A stretch of DNA of 64,000 bases from Gemmata palustris (GTDB lineage: Bacteria > Planctomycetota > Planctomycetia > Gemmatales > Gemmataceae), in the NCBI RefSeq assembly GCF_017939745.1, contig NZ_JAGKQQ010000001.1, positions 8,075,299-8,139,298 on the forward strand, given 5' to 3'. Positions 26,700 to 34,602 of this stretch are shown piece after piece. The position numbers were made by a program, and so were the translations under genes. The first letter of the stretch is position 1. Each line of letters opens with the position of its first letter. The notes under the pieces were generated by a model. It was not told the DNA's origin, searched no databases, and saw only the letters and a list, made by a program, of their open reading frames with translations.

Positions 26700-27749
26700 A
26701 TGTTCCGTTCCCTGGCTGTGACTACCGTCGCACTCGCCACCATTGTCGCCACCGGGGGGCTGCGCCCCGCGCGCAGCACGGCCGCCGACGAGCCGAAACT
26801 GCCGATGACCATCGGCTCCATCGAGCGCAAGGACGCGAAGCTCGACGCCCTCATTCCCAAGGACGCGAAAATCGAAGTCCTGGCCGGCGGGTTCAAGTGG
26901 ACCGAGGGGCCGGTGTGGGACAAGAAGGGCAGCGCCCTCCTCTTCACCGACATCCCGAACAACCGCGTCGTGCGCTGGTCCGCGAAGGACGGGGTGAAGG
27001 AAGACTTCATCAAGCCCAGCGGGTACACGGGCAAGGACGAGTTCAAAGGCGCCGAACCGGGCGCCAACGGCCTCGCGTTCGACAAAGACGGTAACCTCAT
27101 CCTCTGCCAGCACGGTGACCGCCGGATCGCCCGGCTCGGCAAGGACGGCAAGTTCGAGACGCTCGCCGACAAGTACATGGGGAAGCGGTTCAACAGCCCG
27201 AACGATCTCGTGTTCGCGAAGAACGGCGACCTGTTCTTCACCGACCCGCCCTACGGTCTGCCCGAGCAGATGAAAGACCCCAAGAAGGAACTCGACTTCC
27301 AGGGCGTCTACCGCCTCTCGCCGAAGGGCGAGGTCACGCTCCTGACGAAAGAGATGTCGCGCCCCAACGGGATCGCGCTCGCGCCCGACGAGAAGACGCT
27401 TTACGTCGCCAACTCCGACCCGGACAAGGCGATCCTGATGGCGTTCCCGGTCAACGCCGACGGCACGCTCGGCAAGGGCAAGGTGATCTTCGACGCCACG
27501 GCGGACGTCAAAGCGAACCCGAACAAGGGCCTGCCCGACGGCCTGAAAGTGGACGCGAAGGGGAACATCTTCGCCACCGCGGTGAACGGCGTGTACGTGT
27601 GCTCCCCCGAAGGCACGCTGATCGGCCGCATTCTCACCAACGATAAGACTGCGAACTGCGCTTGGGGGGACGACGGGAGCGTGCTGTACCTGGCCACGAA
27701 CGACAAACTCACCCGCGTCAAGACGACGACAAAGGGTTTGGGGTGGTAA
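26700..27749 (+). CDS. exported SMP-30/gluconolactonase-like beta-propeller
   Basis: 349 residues from the ATG at 26700, which begins a signal peptide (MFRSLAVTTVALATIVATGG, mature from about ADEPKLP). The six-bladed SMP-30/gluconolaconase/LRE fold shows FKWTEGPVWDKKGSALLFTD with the metal-ligand Glu, RFNSPNDLVFAKNGDLFFTD with the ligand Asn, and GLPDGLKVDAKGNIFAT with the ligand Asp. Family members hydrolyse sugar lactones in the periplasm; the substrate here is not known. An enzyme of the sulfite oxidase fold begins 79 bp downstream on the same strand, so the two may be co-expressed. Confidence 0.9.
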   Translation: MFRSLAVTTVALATIVATGGLRPARSTAADEPKLPMTIGSIERKDAKLDALIPKDAKIEVLAGGFKWTEGPVWDKKGSALLFTDIPNNRVVRWSAKDGVKEDFIKPSGYTGKDEFKGAEPGANGLAFDKDGNLILCQHGDRRIARLGKDGKFETLADKYMGKRFNSPNDLVFAKNGDLFFTDPPYGLPEQMKDPKKELDFQGVYRLSPKGEVTLLTKEMSRPNGIALAPDEKTLYVANSDPDKAILMAFPVNADGTLGKGKVIFDATADVKANPNKGLPDGLKVDAKGNIFATAVNGVYVCSPEGTLIGRILTNDKTANCAWGDDGSVLYLATNDKLTRVKTTTKGLGW

Positions 27750-27828
27750 GCGGTGCGGGTGCCCCCGCCCTTGCGGGCGGGGCTCACCAGAAAGCTCTGC
27801 CACGAGGACCGGGGCGCAGGAGGTTCCG

Positions 27829-28956
27829 ATGAGCCTTTCCCGACGCGAACTGCTCTGCAGCGGGCCGATCGCAGCAGTCGCGGCCGGCTTGCACTCGCAA
27901 TTCACCTCCGCGGTGGCCGCCGAACCGCTCATCGTGCGAATGCAGGAGCCGCGGAACCTCGAAACGCCGCTCGCCGACCTGTTCGCCCCGGGAACGGACA
28001 AGTTTTTCGTGCGCAGCCACTTCGCGACGCCCGAAGTCGACACGAAGACGTTCGCGCTGACGGTTGGGGGACACGTCGAAAACACGTTGAGTCTGACGCT
28101 CGACGATCTGAAAAAGATGGAATCGGTGTCGCGCGAGATCGTGCTGGAGTGCGCGGGGAACGGCCGCGTGTTCCTCGTACCGCAAGCGCGCGGGCTACAG
28201 TGGGGCCACGGCGCGGTCGGGCAGGCGAAGTGGACCGGGGTACCGCTCGGCGCGGTCCTCGAGCGCGCGAAAGTGAAAACCGGCGCCGGTGACGTGGTGC
28301 TCGTCGGCGCCGATAAGGGCGCGATCGCGGACCCCGCCACACCGGGACCGATCAACTTCGACCGGGGCATCCCGCTCGCGAAGGCGAAGAAGGACGAAAC
28401 GCTCCTCGTCTGGAACATGAACGACGAACCGCTGACCGCGAGCCACGGCGCCCCGCTGCGGGCCATCGTCGGCGGCTGGTACGGCATGGCGGCCGTGAAA
28501 TGGCTGTCGCGCATCGTCGTATTGGACAAGCCGCACGCGGGCTTCTTCCAGACGTTCGACTATTCGGTTTGGGAGCGCGCGAAAGAAGGACTTCCGCAGC
28601 TCGTTCCGGTCACCGCGATTCAACCAAAAGCGGTCATCACTGCGCCGGGAGTGGATGCACTGGCGGTGGGCAAGCCGTGTACGATCGAGGGGTACACGTG
28701 GGCCGGCGAGAACAGCGTGTCGAAGGTCGAGGTGAGCACGGACGGGGGAAAGAACTGGTTCGCCGCGAACGGGAAAGCCGAACCGTTCAAGTCCGCCCGC
28801 TGGACGGCGAGCTTCGTACCGCAAAAAGCCGGACCGCTCAAACTCGTGGCCCGCTGTACGGACGACAAAGGAACCACCCAGTCGGACAAGCGCGACGCGG
28901 ACCGCCGCACGTACATGATTAACCACCTCGTCCCGGTCGAAGTCACAGTGAAGTGA
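27829..28956 (+). CDS. sulfite-oxidase-family molybdopterin enzyme
   Basis: 375 residues. The N-terminus SRRELLCSGPIAAVAAG has the twin-arginine pattern expected for folded cofactor export. The molybdopterin domain has FFVRSHF near residue 59, the probable molybdenum-ligand Cys108 in LECAGNGR, and ASHGAPLRAIVGGWYGMAAV. The C-terminal dimerisation domain (about 265-375) holds IEGYTWAGENSVSKVEVSTD, typical of the Mo-co oxidoreductase dimerisation fold. Family members oxidise sulfite or reduce methionine sulfoxide; which applies here cannot be said. No cytochrome or heme-binding partner is adjacent. The ATG follows GGAGGTTCCG, a good ribosome-binding site. Confidence 0.92.
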   Translation: MSLSRRELLCSGPIAAVAAGLHSQFTSAVAAEPLIVRMQEPRNLETPLADLFAPGTDKFFVRSHFATPEVDTKTFALTVGGHVENTLSLTLDDLKKMESVSREIVLECAGNGRVFLVPQARGLQWGHGAVGQAKWTGVPLGAVLERAKVKTGAGDVVLVGADKGAIADPATPGPINFDRGIPLAKAKKDETLLVWNMNDEPLTASHGAPLRAIVGGWYGMAAVKWLSRIVVLDKPHAGFFQTFDYSVWERAKEGLPQLVPVTAIQPKAVITAPGVDALAVGKPCTIEGYTWAGENSVSKVEVSTDGGKNWFAANGKAEPFKSARWTASFVPQKAGPLKLVARCTDDKGTTQSDKRDADRRTYMINHLVPVEVTVK

Positions 28957-29287
28957 CTCCGGCCCCACCCCACGAATGTGCCGCTCGCGATGAACCGGCT
29001 AGCAGCACGTCGCGGGCGATTCTCGAACGTGCATACTAGACAAAAACTCGGGGCAAATTCGCTTCAGGGCCAGCGACTTCGCGACGCTTGGAATTCCAAA
29101 CATCCAGGCGAACCCCTCGTGCCTCTGTCGAATTACCTGCGCTGGACAACTAACCGCCGGTGCCTGCCAAAAGCTATGGGGGCACCCGATAGAAGAATCC
29201 GCGTGCCACGCGACCCGCGCTTGGGTAAGATCGCTACACTTTCCCACCGCAACTTACTGAACTTTTCGCCACACAAGGGCTTCCGAC
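28957..29287. other. 331-bp gap before the POT transporter
   Basis: I see no gene, terminator hairpin or repeat that I can support. A TACACT hexamer at 29235-29240 could be the -10 of the transporter gene, but no matching -35 is convincing. The stretch 29000-29230 is of mixed composition and may be decayed sequence. Confidence 0.4.
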
Positions 29288-31141
29288 GTGTCATTAGTTG
29301 CCACCGCCACTGCGCCGACCGGCCACCCGCCCGGGTTCTGGTTCTTCTTCTGGGGGGAGTTCGCCGAGCGGTGCTCGTATTACGGCATGCGCGCGATTCT
29401 CGCGAAGTACATGATCGAGAAGTTGGGTGTGGCCGAGGGGAACGCGGGCACGTTCATGTCGCTGTTCATCGCGGCGTGCTACTTCTTCCCGCTCCTCGGG
29501 GGGTACATCGCGGACAACTTCCTCGGGAAGTATTGGACCATCGTCGGGTTCTCCGTTCCCTACGTCGTCGCCCAGTACCTGGTGGGCACCGAGGACAAGT
29601 ACATTGTTTTCGGTTCGCTCGTGCTGCTCGCGATGGGCAGCGGGGTGATAAAACCGAACATCTCCACGCTAATGGGGATGACGTATGACCAGCAGAGGCC
29701 CGGTCTGGACCAGTTGCGCACCAGTGCGTTTTCGTGGTTCTACATGGCGATCAACATCGGTGCCGCGCTGTCGCAGTTCACGATGCCGTGGTTGCGGAAC
29801 AATTACGGTTACCAAACCGCGTTCCTGTTCCCGGCCGCGCTGATGTCGATCGCGCTCATCATCTTCGCGATCGGGAAACGGTTCTACGCGAAGGAGAAGA
29901 TCGAGCGGAAGATCGTTGGCGACCCGGAAACGAAGTTGGCCGAGGGGAAAACGATCACGGGGCTCCCGATCGTTTACAAGATGGTGACTCGGGAAGAGAA
30001 GGCCGCGGATTTCTCTCTGAAAATGGAGACCCTTGGCCGCATCGGGTTGCTCTTTCTCACCGTCATGTTCTTCTGGGCGATCTTCGACCAGTCGGCCAGC
30101 ACCTGGATCTTCTTCGCCGACAGTTACATGGAAACTACCCTGTTCGGTGCGCGGGCCGACGGTACGACCGTGTTGCTGTCCGGGGCCACGATGGAATCGC
30201 TCATCGGTGCCCGATCGTTCGGACTGTCGGCCGACGCGATCCAGGGGTTCAACGCGGTGTTCATCGTCCTATTGGTGCCGGTCAGCGTGTGGCTCTTCAA
30301 GACTCTGGATCGTCGGGGGCTCGGGGTCAGCCCGACACGGAAGATGATGCTCGGGTTCGCGCTCACCGGATTGAGCATGGTCATCATGAGTTTCTCCGGG
30401 TTCCTGGCCGGGAAGAAGCAGGACATGGTGAAGCTCACGACCCCGGAAGGGGTGCTCGTTCTGCCGAAGGACAGCACCGACCTTAGCACTGTGGTCGGTA
30501 CCGCGACCGTGGGAACGGACGTGCGCGTTTCTGCGACCGATTTCGAGTACGACGGTGAGAAGAAGAAGCTGTCGTTCGCGTCGGGTAAGGTTCTTTTGAA
30601 GGACGGAAAAGAGCTTACGGTCACGAACGGTCACCTCGGCACGAGTGCGTTGCCCAGTGCGGCGGAACTTGCGGCAGGGGGCGTCGCGGAACCGCTTCTT
30701 AAGTCCGGTGAGGCTTTAGCGAAGGTGAAGCCCGAGCCCGCGAAGGCCACGCTGGAAACGTTCGGCTGGGTGCCGCCGAACGAACGGGTGACGGTATGGT
30801 GGCAGGTGTTCGCGTACCTGATTATCACCATCGCCGAAATTTTGATCTCGGTGACCGGACTGGAACTGGCGTTCGTCGCGGCCCCAAAGACGATGAAGAG
30901 CTTCGTTACCGGGTGCTGGCTGGCCGTGGTGTTCCTGGCCAATCTGCTCATCAACGCGCCCATCACGCAACTTTACCAGTACATGACGCCGAGCGTGTAC
31001 TTCGCGATGCTCGGCGGAGCGATGGCCGTGGTGGTTGTCGTTTTCATCCCGGTCTCGGCCCAGTTCAATCGCGCGATGGTGCGCATGAGAGCGGCCGAAG
31101 AAGCGGCCAAAGCTGCTGAGGGCAACACCGAAGTGGTGTAG
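29288..31141 (+). CDS. POT/PTR2 family proton-dependent transporter with extra domain
   Basis: 617 residues from a GTG at 29288; typical bacterial members have about 450-500. The proton-coupling motif is GEFAERCSYYGMRAIL (Glu24, Glu27, Arg28; the usual Phe after Arg is Cys). The PTR signature GSGVIKPNISTLMG is at 117-130. The TM10 region has AEILISVTGLELAF with Glu517. Family members import di/tripeptides or nitrate with protons across the inner membrane. Between the TM9 segment (about 352-373) and TM10 (about 504-528) lies an extra hydrophilic, beta-rich region (LTTPEGVLVLPKDSTDLSTV; TDFEYDGEKKKLSFASGKVL). By topology it should be periplasmic. No peptidase gene is adjacent. Confidence 0.93.
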   Translation: MSLVATATAPTGHPPGFWFFFWGEFAERCSYYGMRAILAKYMIEKLGVAEGNAGTFMSLFIAACYFFPLLGGYIADNFLGKYWTIVGFSVPYVVAQYLVGTEDKYIVFGSLVLLAMGSGVIKPNISTLMGMTYDQQRPGLDQLRTSAFSWFYMAINIGAALSQFTMPWLRNNYGYQTAFLFPAALMSIALIIFAIGKRFYAKEKIERKIVGDPETKLAEGKTITGLPIVYKMVTREEKAADFSLKMETLGRIGLLFLTVMFFWAIFDQSASTWIFFADSYMETTLFGARADGTTVLLSGATMESLIGARSFGLSADAIQGFNAVFIVLLVPVSVWLFKTLDRRGLGVSPTRKMMLGFALTGLSMVIMSFSGFLAGKKQDMVKLTTPEGVLVLPKDSTDLSTVVGTATVGTDVRVSATDFEYDGEKKKLSFASGKVLLKDGKELTVTNGHLGTSALPSAAELAAGGVAEPLLKSGEALAKVKPEPAKATLETFGWVPPNERVTVWWQVFAYLIITIAEILISVTGLELAFVAAPKTMKSFVTGCWLAVVFLANLLINAPITQLYQYMTPSVYFAMLGGAMAVVVVVFIPVSAQFNRAMVRMRAAEEAAKAAEGNTEVV

Positions 31142-31465
31142 TCAGTACCGCGGCACACTCGGATCGACCGTGAGCGTCCAGCGGTCGATCCCGCCGGCCA
31201 GCGACATCGCCTCGATTCCCGCGCCGCGGAGGATCGCGGCGCCACTCAGACTGCGAACCCCGTGGTGGCAGTACACCACCACGGGCGCGTCCCCCGGTTG
31301 CACTTCTTCGACGCGCGCCGCGAGTTCACCCAGCGGAATCAGCACGCTCCCCGGCAGCGCGCAGAAGGCGTGCTCGTCCGGTTGGCGCACGTCGAGCAGC
31401 ACGACCGGTTGGCCCGCGTCGAGGATGCGCTTCAAGTCGGTCGGTTGAATTTGTGGAATCATCAT
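31142..31465 (-). CDS. single-domain rhodanese
   Basis: 107 residues from the ATG at 31463-31465 (MMIPQIQPTDLK); the next codon is also ATG. A single rhodanese domain: VVLLDVRQPDEHAFCALPGS, then the active-site Cys66 in VVVYCHHGVRS, then AGGIDRWT. Such proteins transfer sulfane sulfur to thiophilic acceptors. No signal peptide is present, so it is cytoplasmic. It lies 23 bp after ybeY in a miaA-ybeY-rhodanese run on the minus strand. The tRNA-modifying neighbour makes a sulfur-relay role imaginable, but this is inference. Confidence 0.9.
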   Translation of the reverse strand: MMIPQIQPTDLKRILDAGQPVVLLDVRQPDEHAFCALPGSVLIPLGELAARVEEVQPGDAPVVVYCHHGVRSLSGAAILRGAGIEAMSLAGGIDRWTLTVDPSVPRY

Positions 31466-31488
31466 TGAAATGCAGCTCGCGATTCTGT

Positions 31489-31929
31489 TCACCCACCGGC
31501 AATGTCTGGCAGCCCTAGCTTTGTGAGGTACTCGCGCTCCTTCGCGCGCATCTCGCGCTCGCCCTTTTCGTCGGTGTCGGTGTACCCGCACAGGTGCAGG
31601 CACCCGTGGACGACGTAGAGCAGCAGTTCCAGGTTGGTTTCGTGGTTGCGATCGGCCGCGTACTCCTTGGCGACCTCGTAGCCGATGACCACTTCGCCCT
31701 CGAGGGTCTTTGCCCCCGGGTCCGTGTACGGGAAGGTGAGGACGTCGGTGGGCTCGTCGTGGTCGAGGAACTGCTTGTTCAGCCGGTGAATGTGCGGGTT
31801 ATCGACGAACGCGAGCGTGACCTTACCCGCCTTCGTGCCCTCGCCCTCCAGCACCGTGCGTGCGGCGTCCTTGAGTTGCTGGAACTCGAGCGGGTATTCG
31901 TAGGGATTGGCAACGGATACGCGGATCAT
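31489..31929 (-). CDS. ybeY: endoribonuclease YbeY (16S rRNA maturation)
   Basis: 146 residues, the normal length for this metal-dependent RNase in 16S rRNA 3' maturation and ribosome quality control. FVDNPHIHRLNKQFLDHDEP and TDVLTFPY are typical. The zinc motif normally reads H-G-x-L-H-L-x-G-Y-D-H. Here it is HGCLHLCGYTDTD: His108 and His112 are present, but the third ligand position (118) is Asp. The start codon overlaps the miaA stop by four bases (ATGA at 31926-31929), indicating translational coupling. Confidence 0.93.
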   Translation of the reverse strand: MIRVSVANPYEYPLEFQQLKDAARTVLEGEGTKAGKVTLAFVDNPHIHRLNKQFLDHDEPTDVLTFPYTDPGAKTLEGEVVIGYEVAKEYAADRNHETNLELLLYVVHGCLHLCGYTDTDEKGEREMRAKEREYLTKLGLPDIAGG

Positions 31930-32888
31930 GGGGACATCATATTAGCGCCCCACGCTTTCAGCACGCGGTCGGCCAGGTCGGGCGCATCCGCCGGAACCGC
32001 CACGCACGAGGACATCCCGCGGAACCACGTGAGTTGCCGTTTCGCGAACTGCCGCGTGTGCGTGCGGATCAGGTCGACGGTTTCGTCCCAGTTCCCGCCG
32101 GTCGCCAGGTACTCGAGCAGTTCGCGGTACCCGAGCGCTTGCCGGGCCTCGCGACTGAGCGGGTGCGGGAGTTCGCACAGGCGCTGCACTTCGTTCACCC
32201 AGCCCGCTTCGAGCATCCGTGTGACGCGCTGATTGATGCGGTCGTACAGCGTTTCCCGCGGGATATCGAGTTTGACGGTCGGGATGCGGGCCGGCGGGGG
32301 CGCGGCGTGTGGTTCGTCGGTGAACGCCGGGGTGTCCCAGGTTTGCTGCCAGCTCGAAATCGGCTTGCCCGTCAGGGCGTGGACTTCGAGGGCACGCACC
32401 ACGCGGCGCACGTCGTTCGGGTGGAGTCGCGCTGCGGTCTTTGCGTCGACTAATGCGAGCTTGGCGTGGATGGCGGAGTTGCCGTCGCGTGCGGCTTCGG
32501 CTTCGAGCGTTCGGCGCAGCTCCTCGTCCGCGGGCGGCCCCGGGAACAGCCCGTGTAAGAGCGCCTTGAGGTAGAACGGCGTGCCGCCCACGAAGATCGG
32601 TCGCTTCCCGCGCGCGGTGATGTCGGTGCAGGCGAGCTCCGCGCGTTCGAGCCACGACGCGACCGTGAGCGACTCCCACGGATCGAGCACGTCGATGAGG
32701 TGGTGCGGGACTCGCACGCGGTCGGCCGCGGGTGGCTTCGCAGTGCCGATGTCCATCCCGCGGTAAACGGTCATGGAATCGAGCGCGACGATCTCGCCGC
32801 CAATGCGCTCGGCGAGGTCGAGCGCGAGCGCGGATTTCCCGCACGCAGTCGGGCCGGTCAGAATGAGTGCTTGCTCGAACACAGACAT
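31926..32888 (-). CDS. miaA: tRNA dimethylallyltransferase
   Basis: Adds a dimethylallyl group to A37 of tRNAs reading UNN codons. 320 residues, normal length. The P-loop GPTACGKSA is at 12-20, followed by DSMTVYRGMDIGTAKP (the D-S-x-x-x-Y-x-x-x-D-I-G-T-A-K-P family signature), PHHLIDVLDP and VGGTPFYLKALL. The C-terminal part has QALGYRELLEYL and RTHTRQFAKRQLTWFRG. First gene of a minus-strand run with ybeY and the rhodanese gene. Confidence 0.97.
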   Translation of the reverse strand: MSVFEQALILTGPTACGKSALALDLAERIGGEIVALDSMTVYRGMDIGTAKPPAADRVRVPHHLIDVLDPWESLTVASWLERAELACTDITARGKRPIFVGGTPFYLKALLHGLFPGPPADEELRRTLEAEAARDGNSAIHAKLALVDAKTAARLHPNDVRRVVRALEVHALTGKPISSWQQTWDTPAFTDEPHAAPPPARIPTVKLDIPRETLYDRINQRVTRMLEAGWVNEVQRLCELPHPLSREARQALGYRELLEYLATGGNWDETVDLIRTHTRQFAKRQLTWFRGMSSCVAVPADAPDLADRVLKAWGANMMSP

Positions 32889-32926
32889 GGGGTGATTCTA
32901 CCGCGGCCCGCCGCTCCGTTCAGCGG

Positions 32927-32946
32927 CGCTCTGCTTCGGCAGAGCG
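32927..32946 (-). terminator. UUCG-loop hairpin
   Basis: A perfect 8-bp stem CGCTCTGC/GCAGAGCG closed by TTCG, an unusually stable tetraloop. It lies 14 bp past the putative stop of the decayed minus-strand gene and upstream of miaA. Confidence 0.55.
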
Positions 32947-33124
32947 TTTCCACGCCGGACTACTTACTTTTAGGGTCGAGGCGGAGCCGGAGCCGTTCGG
33001 TCACGGACTTCATTTTCTCTTCGGCCAGTCGGAACAAGGCGCGTCTTCTTTACGCACATCAGGTACGAAACGGCTGACAGGGATTGGGGTTACGCAGTAT
33101 TTGGGAAATCTGACAGGTAATCTA

Positions 33125-33153
33125 TTGGCATATTTGGTTATAGAAATTATAAC
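33125..33153 (+). promoter_or_regulatory. sigma-70-like promoter for DUF1559 copy 2
   Basis: TTGGCA (33125-33130), a 17-bp spacer and TATAAC (33148-33153), in an AT-rich segment 49 bp before the ATG at 33202. It is the best promoter match in the window. Confidence 0.65.
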
Positions 33154-33201
33154 TTCGTTCTCTTGCCCCCTGTTCTTCCATGTTCTCGCACGAGGAGCCT
33201 C

Positions 33202-34182
33202 ATGGCCGCTCTGCCGATGCGCCGTTCGGCGTTCACTCTGATTGAGTTGCTCGTTGTCATCGCGATCATTGCGATTCTCATTGGGCTGCTCTTACCCGCA
33301 GTCCAAAAGGTCCGCGAGGCCGCCGCCCGCATGAGTAGCCAGAACAATTTGAAGCAGATCGGGTTGGCGACGCACAACTTCCTGGGCGTGAACAACTCGT
33401 TTCCGCTGGCCAATTACTACCCGCAGACCACGAATCCCGACGGCACGTACACGTCGGTCGATCCGAACTTCCACGTCATCAGCAGCGGGTGGGCCGTGAT
33501 CCTCCCGTACCTCGAGCAGGACAATCTGGCCCGCCGGTACAACCCCAAACTGCACCCGTTCGACACCACCGACCCGGACGGTGACGGGTTCACCAACCAG
33601 ATGATCTCGAACACGCCGCTGAAGACCTTCGTGGCGCCCGCCGACCCGCAGCCGGTCGCGGTGCAGTACCCGGGGTGGTCGAGCTACTACTGGTGCTCGG
33701 GCAACCGCCGGTACCTGGGCGTCGGGCAACCGGGGACGGGGGCCGACGGGTTCACGCCTTCGGACGGGGTCATTCTCCCCGGAAAAGAAGGCGCGAGAGT
33801 TACGCTGCTGAGCATCACCGACGGCACGTCGAACACGTTCCTCGCCGGCGAGGGGCACCACACGCTCAAGGGGTATGCGTTCACGAGCGGCCCGCTCGCG
33901 GGGCAGGCGCGGACCGGCGACACGACGTGGAACTACGGGCACATCTACTTCAGTTACCAGTACACCGAAGCCCCGATGAACACCCAGCAGGTCGCGGGCT
34001 GGGCCTACGACCCGGCTCGCACCACGGAGGACGGCAAGTACAGCTTCCGCAGCGCCCACATCGGCGGGGTGAATTTCCTACTTTGCGACGGCTCGGTCCG
34101 GTTCATCAGTCAGTCGATCCCGATGGCGACCTACAAGGCGCTCGGCAGCCGCGCGGGTGGGGAAGTGATCGGCAACTATTAG
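33202..34182 (+). CDS. DUF1559 pseudopilin-like protein (copy 2)
   Basis: 326 residues from the ATG at 33202, which has a CGAGGAG ribosome-binding site; the frame extends upstream without pilin features. The leader [10 protein letters not shown] ends in Ala rather than Gly before [15 protein letters not shown], so prepilin cleavage would follow Ala10. The C-terminal signature reads [20 protein letters not shown]. It resembles the other three copies only in the N-terminal 34-residue block and this motif. A small lipoprotein gene follows after 155 bp, with a 25-bp inverted repeat between. Confidence 0.93.
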   Translation: MAALPMRRSAFTLIELLVVIAIIAILIGLLLPAVQKVREAAARMSSQNNLKQIGLATHNFLGVNNSFPLANYYPQTTNPDGTYTSVDPNFHVISSGWAVILPYLEQDNLARRYNPKLHPFDTTDPDGDGFTNQMISNTPLKTFVAPADPQPVAVQYPGWSSYYWCSGNRRYLGVGQPGTGADGFTPSDGVILPGKEGARVTLLSITDGTSNTFLAGEGHHTLKGYAFTSGPLAGQARTGDTTWNYGHIYFSYQYTEAPMNTQQVAGWAYDPARTTEDGKYSFRSAHIGGVNFLLCDGSVRFISQSIPMATYKALGSRAGGEVIGNY

Positions 34183-34210
34183 CCGCGTTTCGGGGTCGTA
34201 GTGGGTTCGA

Positions 34211-34304
34211 CGAGCCGCGACCGCAAGGGAGCGGGGGCTCCCCGTGTTAAATCGCGACCACGTGACACTCGTCGCGCCTCCCGCTCCCTTGCGGTCGCGG
34301 CTCG
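34211..34304. repeat. 25-bp perfect inverted repeat downstream of DUF1559
   Basis: Arms 34211-34235 and 34280-34304 are perfect reverse complements, core CCGCGACCGCAAGGGAGCGG, with a 44-bp spacer. It lies 28 bp past the DUF1559 stop. It could act as a terminator, but its length and perfect match suggest a mobile REP-like palindrome. Confidence 0.85.
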
Positions 34305-34337
34305 TTACAGGGAGCCGGAAACCGGATTAACGGAGGG

Positions 34338-34550
34338 ATGTGCGTGAAGCAGTTCGCGTTGCTGGTGATCGCCCTCGTGTCGGCGGGGTGCGGGCCGTCC
34401 GCGCCCGCGACGGGTGAACCGGCCAGGAAGATCACCTGGTCCGAGTACCAGAAGATGGACGCCGAGCAGAAGGACGACCCCTACGTCGTGGACAACCTCG
34501 ACGACGAGGCCAAGAAGAAGCGGGCTGAAGCCGGCCGCAAAAAGAAGTGA
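34338..34550 (+). CDS. small lipoprotein
   Basis: 70 residues: a signal MCVKQFALLVIALVSAGC with lipobox VSAGC (lipid Cys18), then a short charged tail (TWSEYQKMDAEQKDDPYVV; end DEAKKKRAEAGRKKK). The start may also be the GTG two codons later. It has no globular domain beyond the tail. The position after a DUF1559 gene parallels the other DUF1559/lipoprotein pairs, though this one lacks the beta-sandwich. DUF4198 starts 52 bp downstream. Confidence 0.75.
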   Translation: MCVKQFALLVIALVSAGCGPSAPATGEPARKITWSEYQKMDAEQKDDPYVVDNLDDEAKKKRAEAGRKKK

Positions 34551-34602
34551 CCTTCGCCCCGATTTTGTTTCCGACTACCAATCGACCGAAAGGAACCGAC
34601 CC

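Larger units (their letters stand above)
32889..33201. other. 313-bp divergent gap with hairpin, gene tail and promoter
   Basis: Between miaA (minus) and a DUF1559 gene (plus). It holds a UUCG-loop hairpin at 32927-32946, what looks like the last codons of a lost minus-strand gene (stop at 32960-32962, reading LFRLAEEKMKSVTERLRLRL just before it), and an AT-rich segment at 33100-33160 with a strong promoter for the DUF1559 gene. Confidence 0.55.

Noticed and set aside
26595-28529. A 644-codon minus-strand frame opposite the gluconolactonase and sulfite-oxidase-like genes
   Set aside because: The plus-strand genes have clear signal peptides, motifs and ends; the minus frame spans two genes with no family features.
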